Below are positions 25,399 through 34,151 of a stretch of DNA of 64,000 bases, piece after piece. The notes under the pieces were generated by a model, which was not told the origin of the DNA, did no database searches, and saw nothing but the letters and a program-made list of their open reading frames with translations. Source of the DNA: an uncultured Acidobacteriia bacterium (GTDB lineage Bacteria; Acidobacteriota; Terriglobia; Bryobacterales; Bryobacteraceae); the NCBI GenBank assembly GCA_903881085.1, contig CAIRSA010000127.1:1-64000 (forward strand), in the 5' to 3' direction. The number at the start of each line of letters is the position of its first letter. The first letter of the stretch is position 1. The position numbers and the translations under genes were made by a program.

Positions 25399-28284
25399 TT
25401 AATTGGCCTTTTGCACGTTCACGATCAGGGCATCGCTCTGCGTCGCACGCGCCAGGCTGCGAATCTGCACCACGTTCTGTCCGGGCCTGACGTCGGCCGG
25501 AATCTGCGCCGAGATCTGCGTTGGCGAAGTCTGCAGCAGCGGCAGCGGCATGTCGTTAAAGACCACGCACGATCCGCCCAGCAGCGTCGGCAGCGGCGTG
25601 CTGCTGGCACTGGCGGCATCGGCCAGATTAGTGCCTGTCACCGTAATGAACGAACCAGGCTGGATGTTCGTAGTGCCGTCAGTGGAGTTCACAACGCCGC
25701 GGCTGCCGTTGCTGACGACGGGCACGCTTGGAGTACCGGTCAGCGCTGGCTTCATGACGCTCAAGCCGGAAACCGACAGCATATAAACGTTGCCGGATTT
25801 ATCCACCACCATCTGGCGGGAAGGCGTATTGATGCGGGTGGAACCGAATACATTGTTCAGCGGGTTTTCCGGAGCCACGCCCAGCACGCTCTGCGATCCA
25901 TTGCGGTTGTCCACAATTTCCAAGGTGGCACGCGCATCGTCGCGGGTAACGGAGGTCAGGTTCTGGCGCACCGGTGTCGTCAGGCGCATGAAGAGGTTCT
26001 CATCCAAAGCAAAGACCGAGGCCACGTTGCGCTGGCCGGCACTGACAATGGTCTGGGTCGGCGGCTGACCGGGCGCCGGAGGCGGTCCAAACTGAGTTGT
26101 GCCAGGGCGCTCAGAACCCCCGACAACGGCCAGTGACGGGCTCAAAATCAAGCCGTTGGCCAGGAAGTAGCTGCCCGAGGGTCCGGAAGCAACTGGACCG
26201 AAGTAGCTGACAGGCGCCTGGTTGTAGAGCTGATGGGTCGCTGTATAGGTATCGGCCAGACCGTCATAAAGATAACCGGTGGCGTTAGCGTTCCCGGTGA
26301 GCAGAAATACAAATTCGCCGCCCGGAGTGGCGGTCATCGAATAGGGCCCGGTGACTGCCGTGGGCGTGATTGTGTTGGACAAGCGCGGGGTTGCCGTGTT
26401 GCCGATGACCCGCCAGAACGTACCGTTCGACATCATGAATTGCAGCCCTGACAGTCCGTACGCCATGGCCAGAGGCCGCACGGCGGCCTGGTTGCCCGCG
26501 CGCGGGATGGGCGGGAACGAAATGCCGCCAACCACCTTGGCTGAATCCAGATCCACCACGCTGATGGATTCGCCGCCGGAGTTGCCAACATACAGCGTGT
26601 TGCCATCGGGAGTCATGGCCAACGCATGGGGCAACTGCCCAACCTGGATCGGATCGATGAAGCCCTGCTTCTTGATATCGAATACTTCGATGCGGTTATA
26701 GCCAGAATTGCTGATGTAGATTTTGCTGCGCGTTTGATCGAGCACCATGTCCTGCAGAGATTCGCCGTTGTTGAGGCTGGTGGGCATGGGATAGACAACC
26801 CCCTGCTGATCCTGCTGGCGGTAGTTCATGTAAACACGGACGACGTTGGGGAAGTTGATCGCTTCAAGCGAGGAGAGAGTGACGTTGATCGCCGTGCCGC
26901 CACCGCCGCCTGCGTTCGTAAACAGGTTGGTACCCGGCTGACGCACCACACCGCTGCGGCCGGAATCCATGGTGAGCGTGATGGTGGAAGGCACCAGCCC
27001 GGTATCGACGGCGGCAATCATCGCGGTGGTTTGAATGGGCACGGCGTAGGTAAGCTTGCCCGCGCCAAGATTGGTGACGCGCACCTGCGCGGAGGCCGTA
27101 CCGCGATTGCAATCGTTGACCGACATGAAAACCTGAGTCGTTTCGGGCTGCAGAATGGGATAGGAGTAGAGCGTGGATATAGGCAGGTAGACCAACCCGG
27201 AATCAGACAGTCCGTACATGTCGTTGCCTGAGGAGTGGATCACCACTTTTCCGAGAATCGACTCAGGCAGCTTGATCCCCAGGCTTACCCCGAGATTCGT
27301 CGAATTACCTATGTAGAGCACGTTCGATGTCGATCGTTGGCCGTTGGCCGCAGTATTGAATGCGCTGTAGATCGTCGAAGAGTCCGGCGTAAATGAGCTG
27401 CCGCCGAAGTTCTGCTGAATATTAAAATTCGGATTGTTATTGGTACCCACGAAAAATGGCAGGTTGGCGGTCGTCATCTGGGCGATTACGGAAAGCGTAG
27501 CCGTATCGTACAACGTGGAGCCGGCCATGAAGCGGCTTCCATCAGGGGACATCGAAAGCACTGTCGATTGGCCTGTTACCGACCGGTTGATGAGCACGAC
27601 ACCGGAAACAACTTCGTAAACAAACAATGTAGTTGTAGCACCGTTCGTGGTTTGGTTGATGGCAACCATGCCAATGATAAACTTGCCATCGGGAGTACGC
27701 AGCAGACGGCCAGGAAATGCGGTCGCCGGGCGGCCAACGAATACCGCGGGCAGTGGGGTTGGCGTCGAAATCGCCGGTGGGAACTGTACGGTTGAAAGCT
27801 GCTGCGCCTGCTGCTGCGACTTGTCATAAACCAGCAGTGTGTTCAGCGCGTTGTTGGCGCCGGTTCCCTGTGTGGTGATCAGCACGCGGCCATCGACACC
27901 AACGGACACGCCCTCAGGTTTAGCCGGCAGGCTCACCGTAGTGAGCACGGAATCGTTGCCAAGATCGATCACGCTCAGCGACGCACTGGAGACGTTGGTC
28001 ACGTACAAAGTAGCGCCATCCATCGAAAGCGCGCCCGCCAGCGGAAATGTCCCGACCCGGATGTTCTTTGTAACGGTATTGGTCTTGGTGTCCAGGATGT
28101 CCACGCGATTCGCATTTGAGTTGATCAGATAAATGCGTTGCCGCGTTTCATCCCAAATCGCGTCCGACGGCGTGCCGCCCAGCGAAATCACGGTTCCAAA
28201 GGTTGCTCCAGTATTTTGGCCAAAAACGGCCAACCCGAAAAGACTGGAAAACAATAGGCTGAAAAGTCTGGATTGCAAAGACAT
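25399..28284 (-). CDS. Secreted YVTN-type beta-propeller protein with Solibacter C-terminal domain
   Basis: A 961-residue secreted protein with signal peptide (LFSLLFSSLFGLAVFGQ near residues 7-23). The body is made of YVTN-like propeller repeats such as YLINSNANRVDILDTKTNTV, LYVTNVSSASLSVIDL and TLYVGNSGGESISVVDLDS, in two blocks. The last 90 or so residues (PGSFITVTGTNLADAASASS, then LPTLLGGSCVVFND and PTQISAQIPADVRPG) match the IPT/TIG-like TIGR03437 domain found almost only in Solibacter relatives. Role unknown; surface binding or scaffolding is likely. Much of the window's taxonomic signal comes from this gene. Confidence 0.85.
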   Translation of the reverse strand: MSLQSRLFSLLFSSLFGLAVFGQNTGATFGTVISLGGTPSDAIWDETRQRIYLINSNANRVDILDTKTNTVTKNIRVGTFPLAGALSMDGATLYVTNVSSASLSVIDLGNDSVLTTVSLPAKPEGVSVGVDGRVLITTQGTGANNALNTLLVYDKSQQQAQQLSTVQFPPAISTPTPLPAVFVGRPATAFPGRLLRTPDGKFIIGMVAINQTTNGATTTLFVYEVVSGVVLINRSVTGQSTVLSMSPDGSRFMAGSTLYDTATLSVIAQMTTANLPFFVGTNNNPNFNIQQNFGGSSFTPDSSTIYSAFNTAANGQRSTSNVLYIGNSTNLGVSLGIKLPESILGKVVIHSSGNDMYGLSDSGLVYLPISTLYSYPILQPETTQVFMSVNDCNRGTASAQVRVTNLGAGKLTYAVPIQTTAMIAAVDTGLVPSTITLTMDSGRSGVVRQPGTNLFTNAGGGGGTAINVTLSSLEAINFPNVVRVYMNYRQQDQQGVVYPMPTSLNNGESLQDMVLDQTRSKIYISNSGYNRIEVFDIKKQGFIDPIQVGQLPHALAMTPDGNTLYVGNSGGESISVVDLDSAKVVGGISFPPIPRAGNQAAVRPLAMAYGLSGLQFMMSNGTFWRVIGNTATPRLSNTITPTAVTGPYSMTATPGGEFVFLLTGNANATGYLYDGLADTYTATHQLYNQAPVSYFGPVASGPSGSYFLANGLILSPSLAVVGGSERPGTTQFGPPPAPGQPPTQTIVSAGQRNVASVFALDENLFMRLTTPVRQNLTSVTRDDARATLEIVDNRNGSQSVLGVAPENPLNNVFGSTRINTPSRQMVVDKSGNVYMLSVSGLSVMKPALTGTPSVPVVSNGSRGVVNSTDGTTNIQPGSFITVTGTNLADAASASSTPLPTLLGGSCVVFNDMPLPLLQTSPTQISAQIPADVRPGQNVVQIRSLARATQSDALIVNVQKAN

Positions 28285-28366
28285 GGCTAATAAGATAGTC
28301 TAACCCTTTACGAGGTGAATAGTTGCATTTGCAGGCGCAACAATTCGCCGGAGAGCGGGTTTAAGA

Positions 28367-28747
28367 GTGGGACAGAGATTGAGGATTCGGAACCGTACCC
28401 GCAGTGTAGTTCTGGCAGATCGGGCCTTGATAGCCGACACAAGTGAAACCAGGCGAACAGGTTTGCTGAAACACACCTCCCTCGAAGCGGGCGAAGGGCT
28501 GTGGATCACCCCGTGCGAAGGCGTACATACATTCGCAATGAAGTTCCCGATAGATATAATTTACCTCGGCAAACGCCGGAAGGAAGACAAGCTGTTCAAG
28601 GTTTTGAAGCTTCGCAATCGCATGGTGAAAAGCCGCCTCTCATTTTGCCTCACTGCCAGTTCCGTTGTGGAACTGCCCGCCGGGACGATCGAATCGTCCG
28701 GCTCTCTGGTTAACGACCTGATCGAACTGGAGAAGTATGAGGCTTAA
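28367..28747 (+). CDS. DUF192 family protein
   Basis: A 126-residue DUF192 protein: the signature ADTSETRRTGLLKHTSLEAG, GLWITPCEGVHTFAMKFPID and VVELPAGT covers most of its length. Many homologues carry a signal peptide; this one does not. Function of the family is unknown. It starts at GTG 28367 and its stop overlaps the start of the TPR lipoprotein (28737), so the two are coupled. Confidence 0.85.
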   Translation: MGQRLRIRNRTRSVVLADRALIADTSETRRTGLLKHTSLEAGEGLWITPCEGVHTFAMKFPIDIIYLGKRRKEDKLFKVLKLRNRMVKSRLSFCLTASSVVELPAGTIESSGSLVNDLIELEKYEA

Positions 28748-29729
28748 AGCGAGCATCGCGGTGACCGCGGCACTGTTGACGGCGTCCTGCGCCAAGACGA
28801 GCAAAGCAAAGGCGCTGGCGGCGGCCAATGTCCCCCAATCCAAGAGCTCTTCCCTTCCCTTCATGATGGAGCGGCAGGTGCTGAATGCGATTGACGCAGG
28901 CGACGGCGACTATACAACGAAGCGGCTGCGTGAAAAAATGGCCGCAGAGCCGGACAACATGCAGGTGCGGCTCGATCTGGCTGAGAGTTACGAAAAACGC
29001 GGTTTTGCCGACGTGGCACTGGAACATTACCGTCTGGCCGCGGAACGTTTCCCGAATTCTCCCGATGCGCAAGTGCGACTGGCCCGCTCGTTAAGGGGCC
29101 TGAAGCAGCCGGAGGCGGCGATTGCCGGGTTGCGCAAATTCATGACGAGCCATGAAAAGACCGCTAACCTGCGCGGCATGCTGGGAATTCTGTTGACCGA
29201 CCAGGGAGAGTTCAAAGCTGCCGAAACGGAATTGCGTAGCGCGATAGTACTAGCACCGGCGCAGGATTACTTGCACAACGATTTAGGGTACAATCTTAGG
29301 CTACAGGCAAGAAATACGGAAGCTGCGGAGGCGTTCCGCAAGGCCCTGGAGCTGAATCCGAAATCGGAGACGGCAAGGAACAATCTGGCGGAGTTGCTGC
29401 GGGGAACCCCCGAGGCAGCGGTGAGCGTCTTAAAAAACGCGAGTGATCCGGCGGTTGTTCATAACAATTTGGGCGCGTTTTACATTCAGCAGGGTGACTA
29501 TCGCGCGGCGCGAAAAGAGTTGGAAGTTGCACTGAGCTACCGCAGGGACCTTCCCCAGGTGTTCAGTAATTTGAAGCTGGTTTCGGAGATGGACGGGCAG
29601 CCCATCGTACTTCCGAACCGGCGCAGTGGTTCAGTTTGGCGGTCGATAACCGGCGCATTCCGGGAAGCGTTCGTCGAGCCGGATTTCAAGAATACGAAAA
29701 CGAAAGAATCATCCAGAGCCAGCGAATAG
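28737..29729 (+). CDS. TPR lipoprotein, TadD-like
   Basis: A 330-residue lipoprotein: signal peptide with lipobox LLTASC (Cys at residue 18), then about six tetratricopeptide repeats (for example VRLDLAESYEKRGFADVALEHY, LHNDLGYNLRLQARNTEAAEAF, VHNNLGAFYIQQGDYRAARKEL). TadD, a TPR lipoprotein, helps place the outer-membrane secretin of Tad pili, and this gene sits 29 bp upstream of the pilin gene, so a TadD role is a good guess. The C-terminal 45 residues are basic and non-repetitive. Confidence 0.8.
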   Translation: MRLKASIAVTAALLTASCAKTSKAKALAAANVPQSKSSSLPFMMERQVLNAIDAGDGDYTTKRLREKMAAEPDNMQVRLDLAESYEKRGFADVALEHYRLAAERFPNSPDAQVRLARSLRGLKQPEAAIAGLRKFMTSHEKTANLRGMLGILLTDQGEFKAAETELRSAIVLAPAQDYLHNDLGYNLRLQARNTEAAEAFRKALELNPKSETARNNLAELLRGTPEAAVSVLKNASDPAVVHNNLGAFYIQQGDYRAARKELEVALSYRRDLPQVFSNLKLVSEMDGQPIVLPNRRSGSVWRSITGAFREAFVEPDFKNTKTKESSRASE

Positions 29730-29758
29730 GCTTCGGAATGAACCCAGGAGACACGAAC

Positions 29759-29941
29759 ATGAAGAACTTTTTCTTAAAACTTTGGAAAGAGGAACAGGGA
29801 CAGGATCTAGTGGAATACGCCTTGATTGTGGCAGCTGTCGGCCTGGCCCTCATCACCACGGTTAACCAGCTTTCTACTGCAATTGTAAGCTTGTACTCGA
29901 GCATTACCCAGGGCCTGACCAGCATCGGCGCCGGCCAGTAA
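29759..29941 (+). CDS. flp: Flp-type major pilin
   Basis: A 60-residue prepilin: short leader, G/QDLVEYALIV cleavage site (Gly-14, Glu and Tyr five and six residues later), then one hydrophobic helix VAAVGLALITTVNQLSTAIV. Prepilin peptidase would cut after the Gly to release a pilin of about 46 residues, which polymerises into Flp/Tad pili. AGGAG lies 10 bp before ATG 29759; the longer open frame upstream overlaps the TPR gene and is not used. No prepilin peptidase gene is in the window. Confidence 0.93.
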   Translation: MKNFFLKLWKEEQGQDLVEYALIVAAVGLALITTVNQLSTAIVSLYSSITQGLTSIGAGQ

Positions 29942-29954
29942 TATTAACGTTTGG

Positions 29955-30027
29955 ACCGCTCCCTGACGGTCGCGGCTCGGTTAGCAGTAGTCCGCTTCAC
30001 ACCGAGCCGCAACCGCCAGGGAGCGGT
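29955..30027. repeat. Long hairpin directly after the pilin gene
   Basis: Arms 29955-29981 and 30001-30027 pair at 25 of 27 positions (accgctccctg...gcggctcggt), with a 19-nt loop. It starts 13 bp after the flp stop. It has no strong T-run, so it is more likely a mRNA-stabilising or attenuating hairpin, or a dispersed repeat, than a classical terminator. A degenerate fragment of the arm (accgctcccgcacggttcc) may occur near 63298. Confidence 0.75.
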
Positions 30028-30085
30028 TTCACTTGCATTGCAGACGACACAGACAGGCACAACGCCGGCTTGGGCCAGATGGCTG

Positions 30086-31570
30086 ATGCCTGACGTTGCC
30101 CTTTTTGTTTCCATCGTTGTTCTGTTTTACTGCCTGTTCTTTTATGGAGGCACGGAGCAACTGTTCCGGGATTCCGATACCGGATGGCATATTCGCAATG
30201 GCGAATCCATTCTTGCCACCGGCCATATTCCCCACGCCGATCCATACTCCTTCACCAAAGCCGGCGAGCCGTGGTACCCCTGGGAATGGGGAGCTGACGT
30301 CTTGATGGGCTTCATCCACCAACGGTTTTCCCTTTCAGGCATAGCTCTTCTTTACGCATCATGCATCGCCCTTGCCACCTGGCTGTGGTTCAAGCTGAAC
30401 TGGCGTTTGAACGGCAATTTCTTTCTGGCATGCGTGCTTGCGGCGCCGATGTTGTCCACCTCGAACCTGCACTGGCTGGCACGGCCGCACATCTTCAGTT
30501 GGGTCTTTCTGCTTTTGTTGTTGCTGCGTTTTGAGAACGCGTCAGGGCCACTCCGCGCCCGCGCTGCGATTCAGCTCGCCGCACTGAGCGCCGTATGGGC
30601 CAATGTCCACGGCAGTTTCTTTCTCGGCCCCGTGATCGCGATGGTCTATGCCGCGGGGTGGTTGGCTCGTACGCTGATTTGGCGCGCACAGGGTTTGGAT
30701 CAGGCGCGGTGGTTTGCGTTGGCAGCTGCGTCGCTGGCTGCCGGATCACTCATCAATCCTTTCGGCCTCGCGCTTCATACACACGTTTTCAGCTATTTGA
30801 ACGACCACGAACTGATTCAACGCATCGCCGAATTCCAGAGCTTCAACTTTCACGTGGAAGGGGCAACGCAGATTTTGCTCGCGTTGGGAATTTCGGCGGT
30901 AGGAGGCATTCTGGCGTTGCAGCAACGCCGGCCGCATTGGTTTCTGCTGGCAGCCATGTTTTCCGTGCTTGCCATCCGCTCCGCGCGCGGGCTGCCTCTG
31001 GTGGCGATTCTGCTGCTGCCCTTCGCCAATGCAACCATCACCAGCGCGATAACCAATGCCGTGGGACTGCGGCCGTGGCTGCGGCGCGCCCTCGACACAT
31101 TTTTCAGATATAGCAGGAACGTCCGCGCGCACGATGCGCGGTTCCACGGCCTGGCGCTCGTGCCCTGCACGCTGGCGCTGGCGTTCATTATTTTACATGC
31201 CCCGGCCGTGCGCGCGAAGACCGGATTTCCGCCCACGGAATTCCCCGTCGCAGCTGCCGCGGAGCTCGAAAAGTTGCCCGAAAACGCACGCCTGCTTGCT
31301 CCCGACAAGTTTGGCGGCTATCTGATCTACCGCTTCAGGGGCCAGCGAAAAGTTTTCTTCGACGGACGCAGCGATTTTTATGGCAGCACGTTCATGAAGG
31401 AATATATTAAGCTAGTCGAAGTCCGTCCCGGTTGGCAGAGCATCCTCGCAAAGTGGCACTTCACTCATGCCCTGCTTCCGAACACGTATTCGCTTGTTCC
31501 GGCACTGGAACAAGAGGGATGGAAAAGGTTGTACAGCGACGCTACTGTAACGTTGTTGCGGCGTAACTAA
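30086..31570 (+). CDS. Polytopic membrane protein within the Tad pilus locus
   Basis: A membrane protein of about 494 residues from ATG 30086, with ten or more hydrophobic helices. The conserved-looking first periplasmic loop reads FRDSDTGWHIRNGE, with Asp residues after helix 1 as in GT-C-type glycosyltransferases, and ends with a soluble tail containing FFDGRSDFYGS. An upstream TTG (29951) keeps the frame open but would place the start inside the hairpin. It resembles acidobacterial membrane proteins of unknown role. A pilin or surface glycosylation enzyme is possible but unproven. Confidence 0.7.
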   Translation: MPDVALFVSIVVLFYCLFFYGGTEQLFRDSDTGWHIRNGESILATGHIPHADPYSFTKAGEPWYPWEWGADVLMGFIHQRFSLSGIALLYASCIALATWLWFKLNWRLNGNFFLACVLAAPMLSTSNLHWLARPHIFSWVFLLLLLLRFENASGPLRARAAIQLAALSAVWANVHGSFFLGPVIAMVYAAGWLARTLIWRAQGLDQARWFALAAASLAAGSLINPFGLALHTHVFSYLNDHELIQRIAEFQSFNFHVEGATQILLALGISAVGGILALQQRRPHWFLLAAMFSVLAIRSARGLPLVAILLLPFANATITSAITNAVGLRPWLRRALDTFFRYSRNVRAHDARFHGLALVPCTLALAFIILHAPAVRAKTGFPPTEFPVAAAAELEKLPENARLLAPDKFGGYLIYRFRGQRKVFFDGRSDFYGSTFMKEYIKLVEVRPGWQSILAKWHFTHALLPNTYSLVPALEQEGWKRLYSDATVTLLRRN

Positions 31571-31623
31571 TAGCGTTATGCTGTGTTAATAGATCTTACT
31601 GCCAAAAGGCGAAGAGTCGAATT

Positions 31624-31660
31624 GTGCCGGGTACAGCTCCGCCTCGGGAGTTCCGGCCAC
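31624..31660 (+). promoter_or_regulatory. Hairpin just upstream of the cpaB ribosome binding site
   Basis: GTGCCGG (31624-31630) pairs with CCGGCCAC (31653-31660) with one bulge, enclosing a second stem CTCC/GGAG (31637-31640 with 31647-31650). The binding site AGGGA follows at 31662-31666 and ATG at 31674. It may tune cpaB translation. It does not match a riboswitch consensus that I know. Confidence 0.4.
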
Positions 31661-31673
31661 CAGGGATAACAAT

Positions 31674-32645
31674 ATGGATCGTCAGAAGATACTCATGATC
31701 TTCGGCGGAGCGTTTTTAGCGGCGACACTACTCACGTGGTTTCTCTACTCAACAACGCAAGCCCCGAAGAAGGACAAAACGGCGCCCGTCGTGGCCGTAA
31801 CGCGCGACCTGCCGGCTGGTGTTCGACTGGCGAAAGGCGATATTAAGAAAATCCAGATCCCCGAAAAGGATCTCCCCAAGATGGCGTTGGGCGATGACCA
31901 GATGGCCATTGACCGCGTTTTGCTGTACCCGGTAAACGCCAATGAGCCGCTGACCTCGAACAAGTTGAGCAGCCTGGCTGGAATCGACGGACTCGCCTCC
32001 ACCATTGATCATGGAAAACGCGCCCTCAGCGTGCAGATTAACGATGCCAGCGGCGTCGCTGGACTGATTCAGCCGCGCGCCCACGTGGATGTGTTGTTTA
32101 CCCGGTCGGGCAGCATGACGGAAGCGCTGACATCGACGATCCTCGAAGATGTTGTGGTGCTTTCCATTGGCCGCCTCACGGAAGTGCAGTCTCTTGGCAA
32201 TGCCGACGCGAAAAGTGCATCGTCCGCCGCATCCCTCTCCACGTCCAGCAACCTCAACCGTGCGGCAACATTGCTGGTGACGCCAGAGCAGTCGCGCAAG
32301 CTGGAACTGGCGAAAAACCAGGGTAAGATCAGCCTCGCGCTACGCAACCCGCTCGACAAGACCGTTTCGAACGATGAAAACGCCACAGTCAGCGGCGAAG
32401 CGCTCGACCCACTCATGTATGCCCGCCTCGCTCGCGCCCGCGGCGGCAAGATGCGCAACCTTGGCCCGCTGCCCAACCTGAAGGACAACGCAGCGTGGGC
32501 CAAATTGATCGGCGATGACGAACCGCCGAAGCCGAAACCTCCCGTAGTAGTAGCCCCGCCCGCCAAACCGGCCCCACCGCCGCCCCGCGCCGTAGTCGAC
32601 GTATTCCGCGGCGACAAGCACACACAAGAGGTTTTCCATGATTAG
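31674..32645 (+). CDS. cpaB: CpaB/RcpC, Tad pilus assembly protein
   Basis: A 323-residue protein with an N-terminal membrane helix (ILMIFGGAFLAATLLTWFLY) and an SAF domain beginning VVAVTRDLPAGVRLAKGDIK, followed by the RcpC-type region ALSVQINDASGVAGLIQPRAHVDVLFT. CpaB acts with the secretin CpaC in the periplasm. The C-terminus is Pro-rich (KPKPPVVVAPPAKPAPPPP). It is followed 24 bp later by the secretin gene. Confidence 0.92.
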   Translation: MDRQKILMIFGGAFLAATLLTWFLYSTTQAPKKDKTAPVVAVTRDLPAGVRLAKGDIKKIQIPEKDLPKMALGDDQMAIDRVLLYPVNANEPLTSNKLSSLAGIDGLASTIDHGKRALSVQINDASGVAGLIQPRAHVDVLFTRSGSMTEALTSTILEDVVVLSIGRLTEVQSLGNADAKSASSAASLSTSSNLNRAATLLVTPEQSRKLELAKNQGKISLALRNPLDKTVSNDENATVSGEALDPLMYARLARARGGKMRNLGPLPNLKDNAAWAKLIGDDEPPKPKPPVVVAPPAKPAPPPPRAVVDVFRGDKHTQEVFHD

Positions 32646-32669
32646 CAGAAGGGGCGCATTTTAATCCCA

Positions 32670-34151
32670 ATGAAAATTCATTCGCAGTTATTTCGATTCG
32701 CACTTGCGGGGTTGGCCTTGTGTGCCATCGCTTCCGCGCAAACCGCTCCGCCACGCGAACTGTCTCTCATCGTGGGCCGCGGTGAGTTGTTCCTGTTCGA
32801 CGCCGATGTCAAGACCGTAGCCGCGTCCGAGCCGAAGATTGCCGACGCAATCGTCATTTCGCCGCGCGAAGTGATGATCAATGCAAAATCGATCGGCAAG
32901 ACGACGGTCGTAATTTGGGAACAGGGCGCGGTGCCGCGCCGCTACAACGTCAGCATTACGCCTGACACCACGGAAATCGACAACCTCCGTAAGGCCATTA
33001 AGGAAAGCGTTGCCGAGGGTAACATCACGGTCACCGGCAATGCGGAAACCATTGTCCTCACTGGCACGGCACACAACAAGGATGAGGCCAAACGAGCCGA
33101 AGCGCTCGCCAGCACGCACGCCAAGAAGGTCTCCAATCTGATTGAAGTGCCCGCCTTGGCCGACCCGAAGCAGATCATGCTGGAAGTAAAATTCGCATCG
33201 ATCGACCGCACCTCATTGAGTGAAGTTGGTTTCAACATGTTCAGCAGAAACACGGGCATGATCGGCGAAACCTCAACCCAACAGTTCCAATCGCCACGCT
33301 TTAGCCAATTGCAGTTCCAGAACCAGCAGTTTTCCAACACCACGGTTAACTTTGCCGATCTGTTAAACCTGTTTGTGTTCCGCCCCGACCTGAATATCGG
33401 CGCGGTGATCAAGGCGCTGCAAAGCAACAACATGCTGCAGATACTGGCCGAACCGAACCTGATTGCGATGGAAGGTACCACGGCAAGCTTCCTGGCCGGC
33501 GGATCGTTCCCGTTCCCCACGCTGACTGCAACCTCAACCGGTGGCGCAACTTCGCCGGTCGTAACCGTACAGTTCAAGAAGTTTGGCGTGCAGCTCGACT
33601 TTACGCCCGACATTACGCCTTCCGGTGCGATTCACTTGAAGGTCAGGCCGGAAGTCAGCTCGCTCGATTACGCCAATGCCGTCACGCTGCAGGGCTTTTT
33701 GATCCCTGCCGTCGCATCGCGGCATGCGGAGACGGAAGTTATTTTGAAGGACGGCGAGAGCTTCGCCATCGCAGGCTTGATCGATTCACGCGTCATCCGC
33801 TCCATGAGCAAGGTGAAGTTCCTGGGCGACATTCCCGTGCTGGGCAATCTGTTCAAAAGCCGCTCCACATCGAAGACCAACGACGAATTGCTGGTGGTTG
33901 TCACCCCTCACTTCGTACGTCCGGTGAGCGTGGAAGATAAAGCGAAAATGCCCACGTTCCCGGAGAATTTCCTGCCCACCTACAGTAAGGAAATCGCGGC
34001 GAAGGCAGCCGCGGCGCAGAAGGCTCGCGACAAGGCCGCCGCAGCCCAGGAAACAAAGCCTGAGAAGGCTGGCAAGGCCAAGAAGGCTCCTAAGAAGGAA
34101 GCACCGCAACCGGAGTTCATTGGACCGCGTGGACAACAGGAACCCAAATAA
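32670..34151 (+). CDS. cpaC: CpaC/RcpA, Tad pilus secretin
   Basis: A 493-residue outer-membrane secretin: signal peptide ending ASAQ, an N-terminal pilus-assembly domain (LSLIVGRGELFLFDADV; KTVVIWEQGAVPRRYNVSI), a BON-like segment (VTGNAETIVLTGTAHNKDEA) and the secretin domain with ILAEPNLIAMEGTTASFLAGG, VQLDFTPDI and SFAIAGLIDSR. It forms the channel for Flp pili. A Lys/Ala-rich tail of about 50 residues follows. Its 3' end overlaps the next gene by 32 bp. Confidence 0.93.
   Translation: MKIHSQLFRFALAGLALCAIASAQTAPPRELSLIVGRGELFLFDADVKTVAASEPKIADAIVISPREVMINAKSIGKTTVVIWEQGAVPRRYNVSITPDTTEIDNLRKAIKESVAEGNITVTGNAETIVLTGTAHNKDEAKRAEALASTHAKKVSNLIEVPALADPKQIMLEVKFASIDRTSLSEVGFNMFSRNTGMIGETSTQQFQSPRFSQLQFQNQQFSNTTVNFADLLNLFVFRPDLNIGAVIKALQSNNMLQILAEPNLIAMEGTTASFLAGGSFPFPTLTATSTGGATSPVVTVQFKKFGVQLDFTPDITPSGAIHLKVRPEVSSLDYANAVTLQGFLIPAVASRHAETEVILKDGESFAIAGLIDSRVIRSMSKVKFLGDIPVLGNLFKSRSTSKTNDELLVVVTPHFVRPVSVEDKAKMPTFPENFLPTYSKEIAAKAAAAQKARDKAAAAQETKPEKAGKAKKAPKKEAPQPEFIGPRGQQEPK

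Noticed and set aside
31600-31670. Possible cyclic-di-GMP riboswitch before cpaB
   Set aside because: A pilus locus makes it attractive, but the conserved loop sequences of GEMM RNAs are absent; only a plain hairpin is supported.
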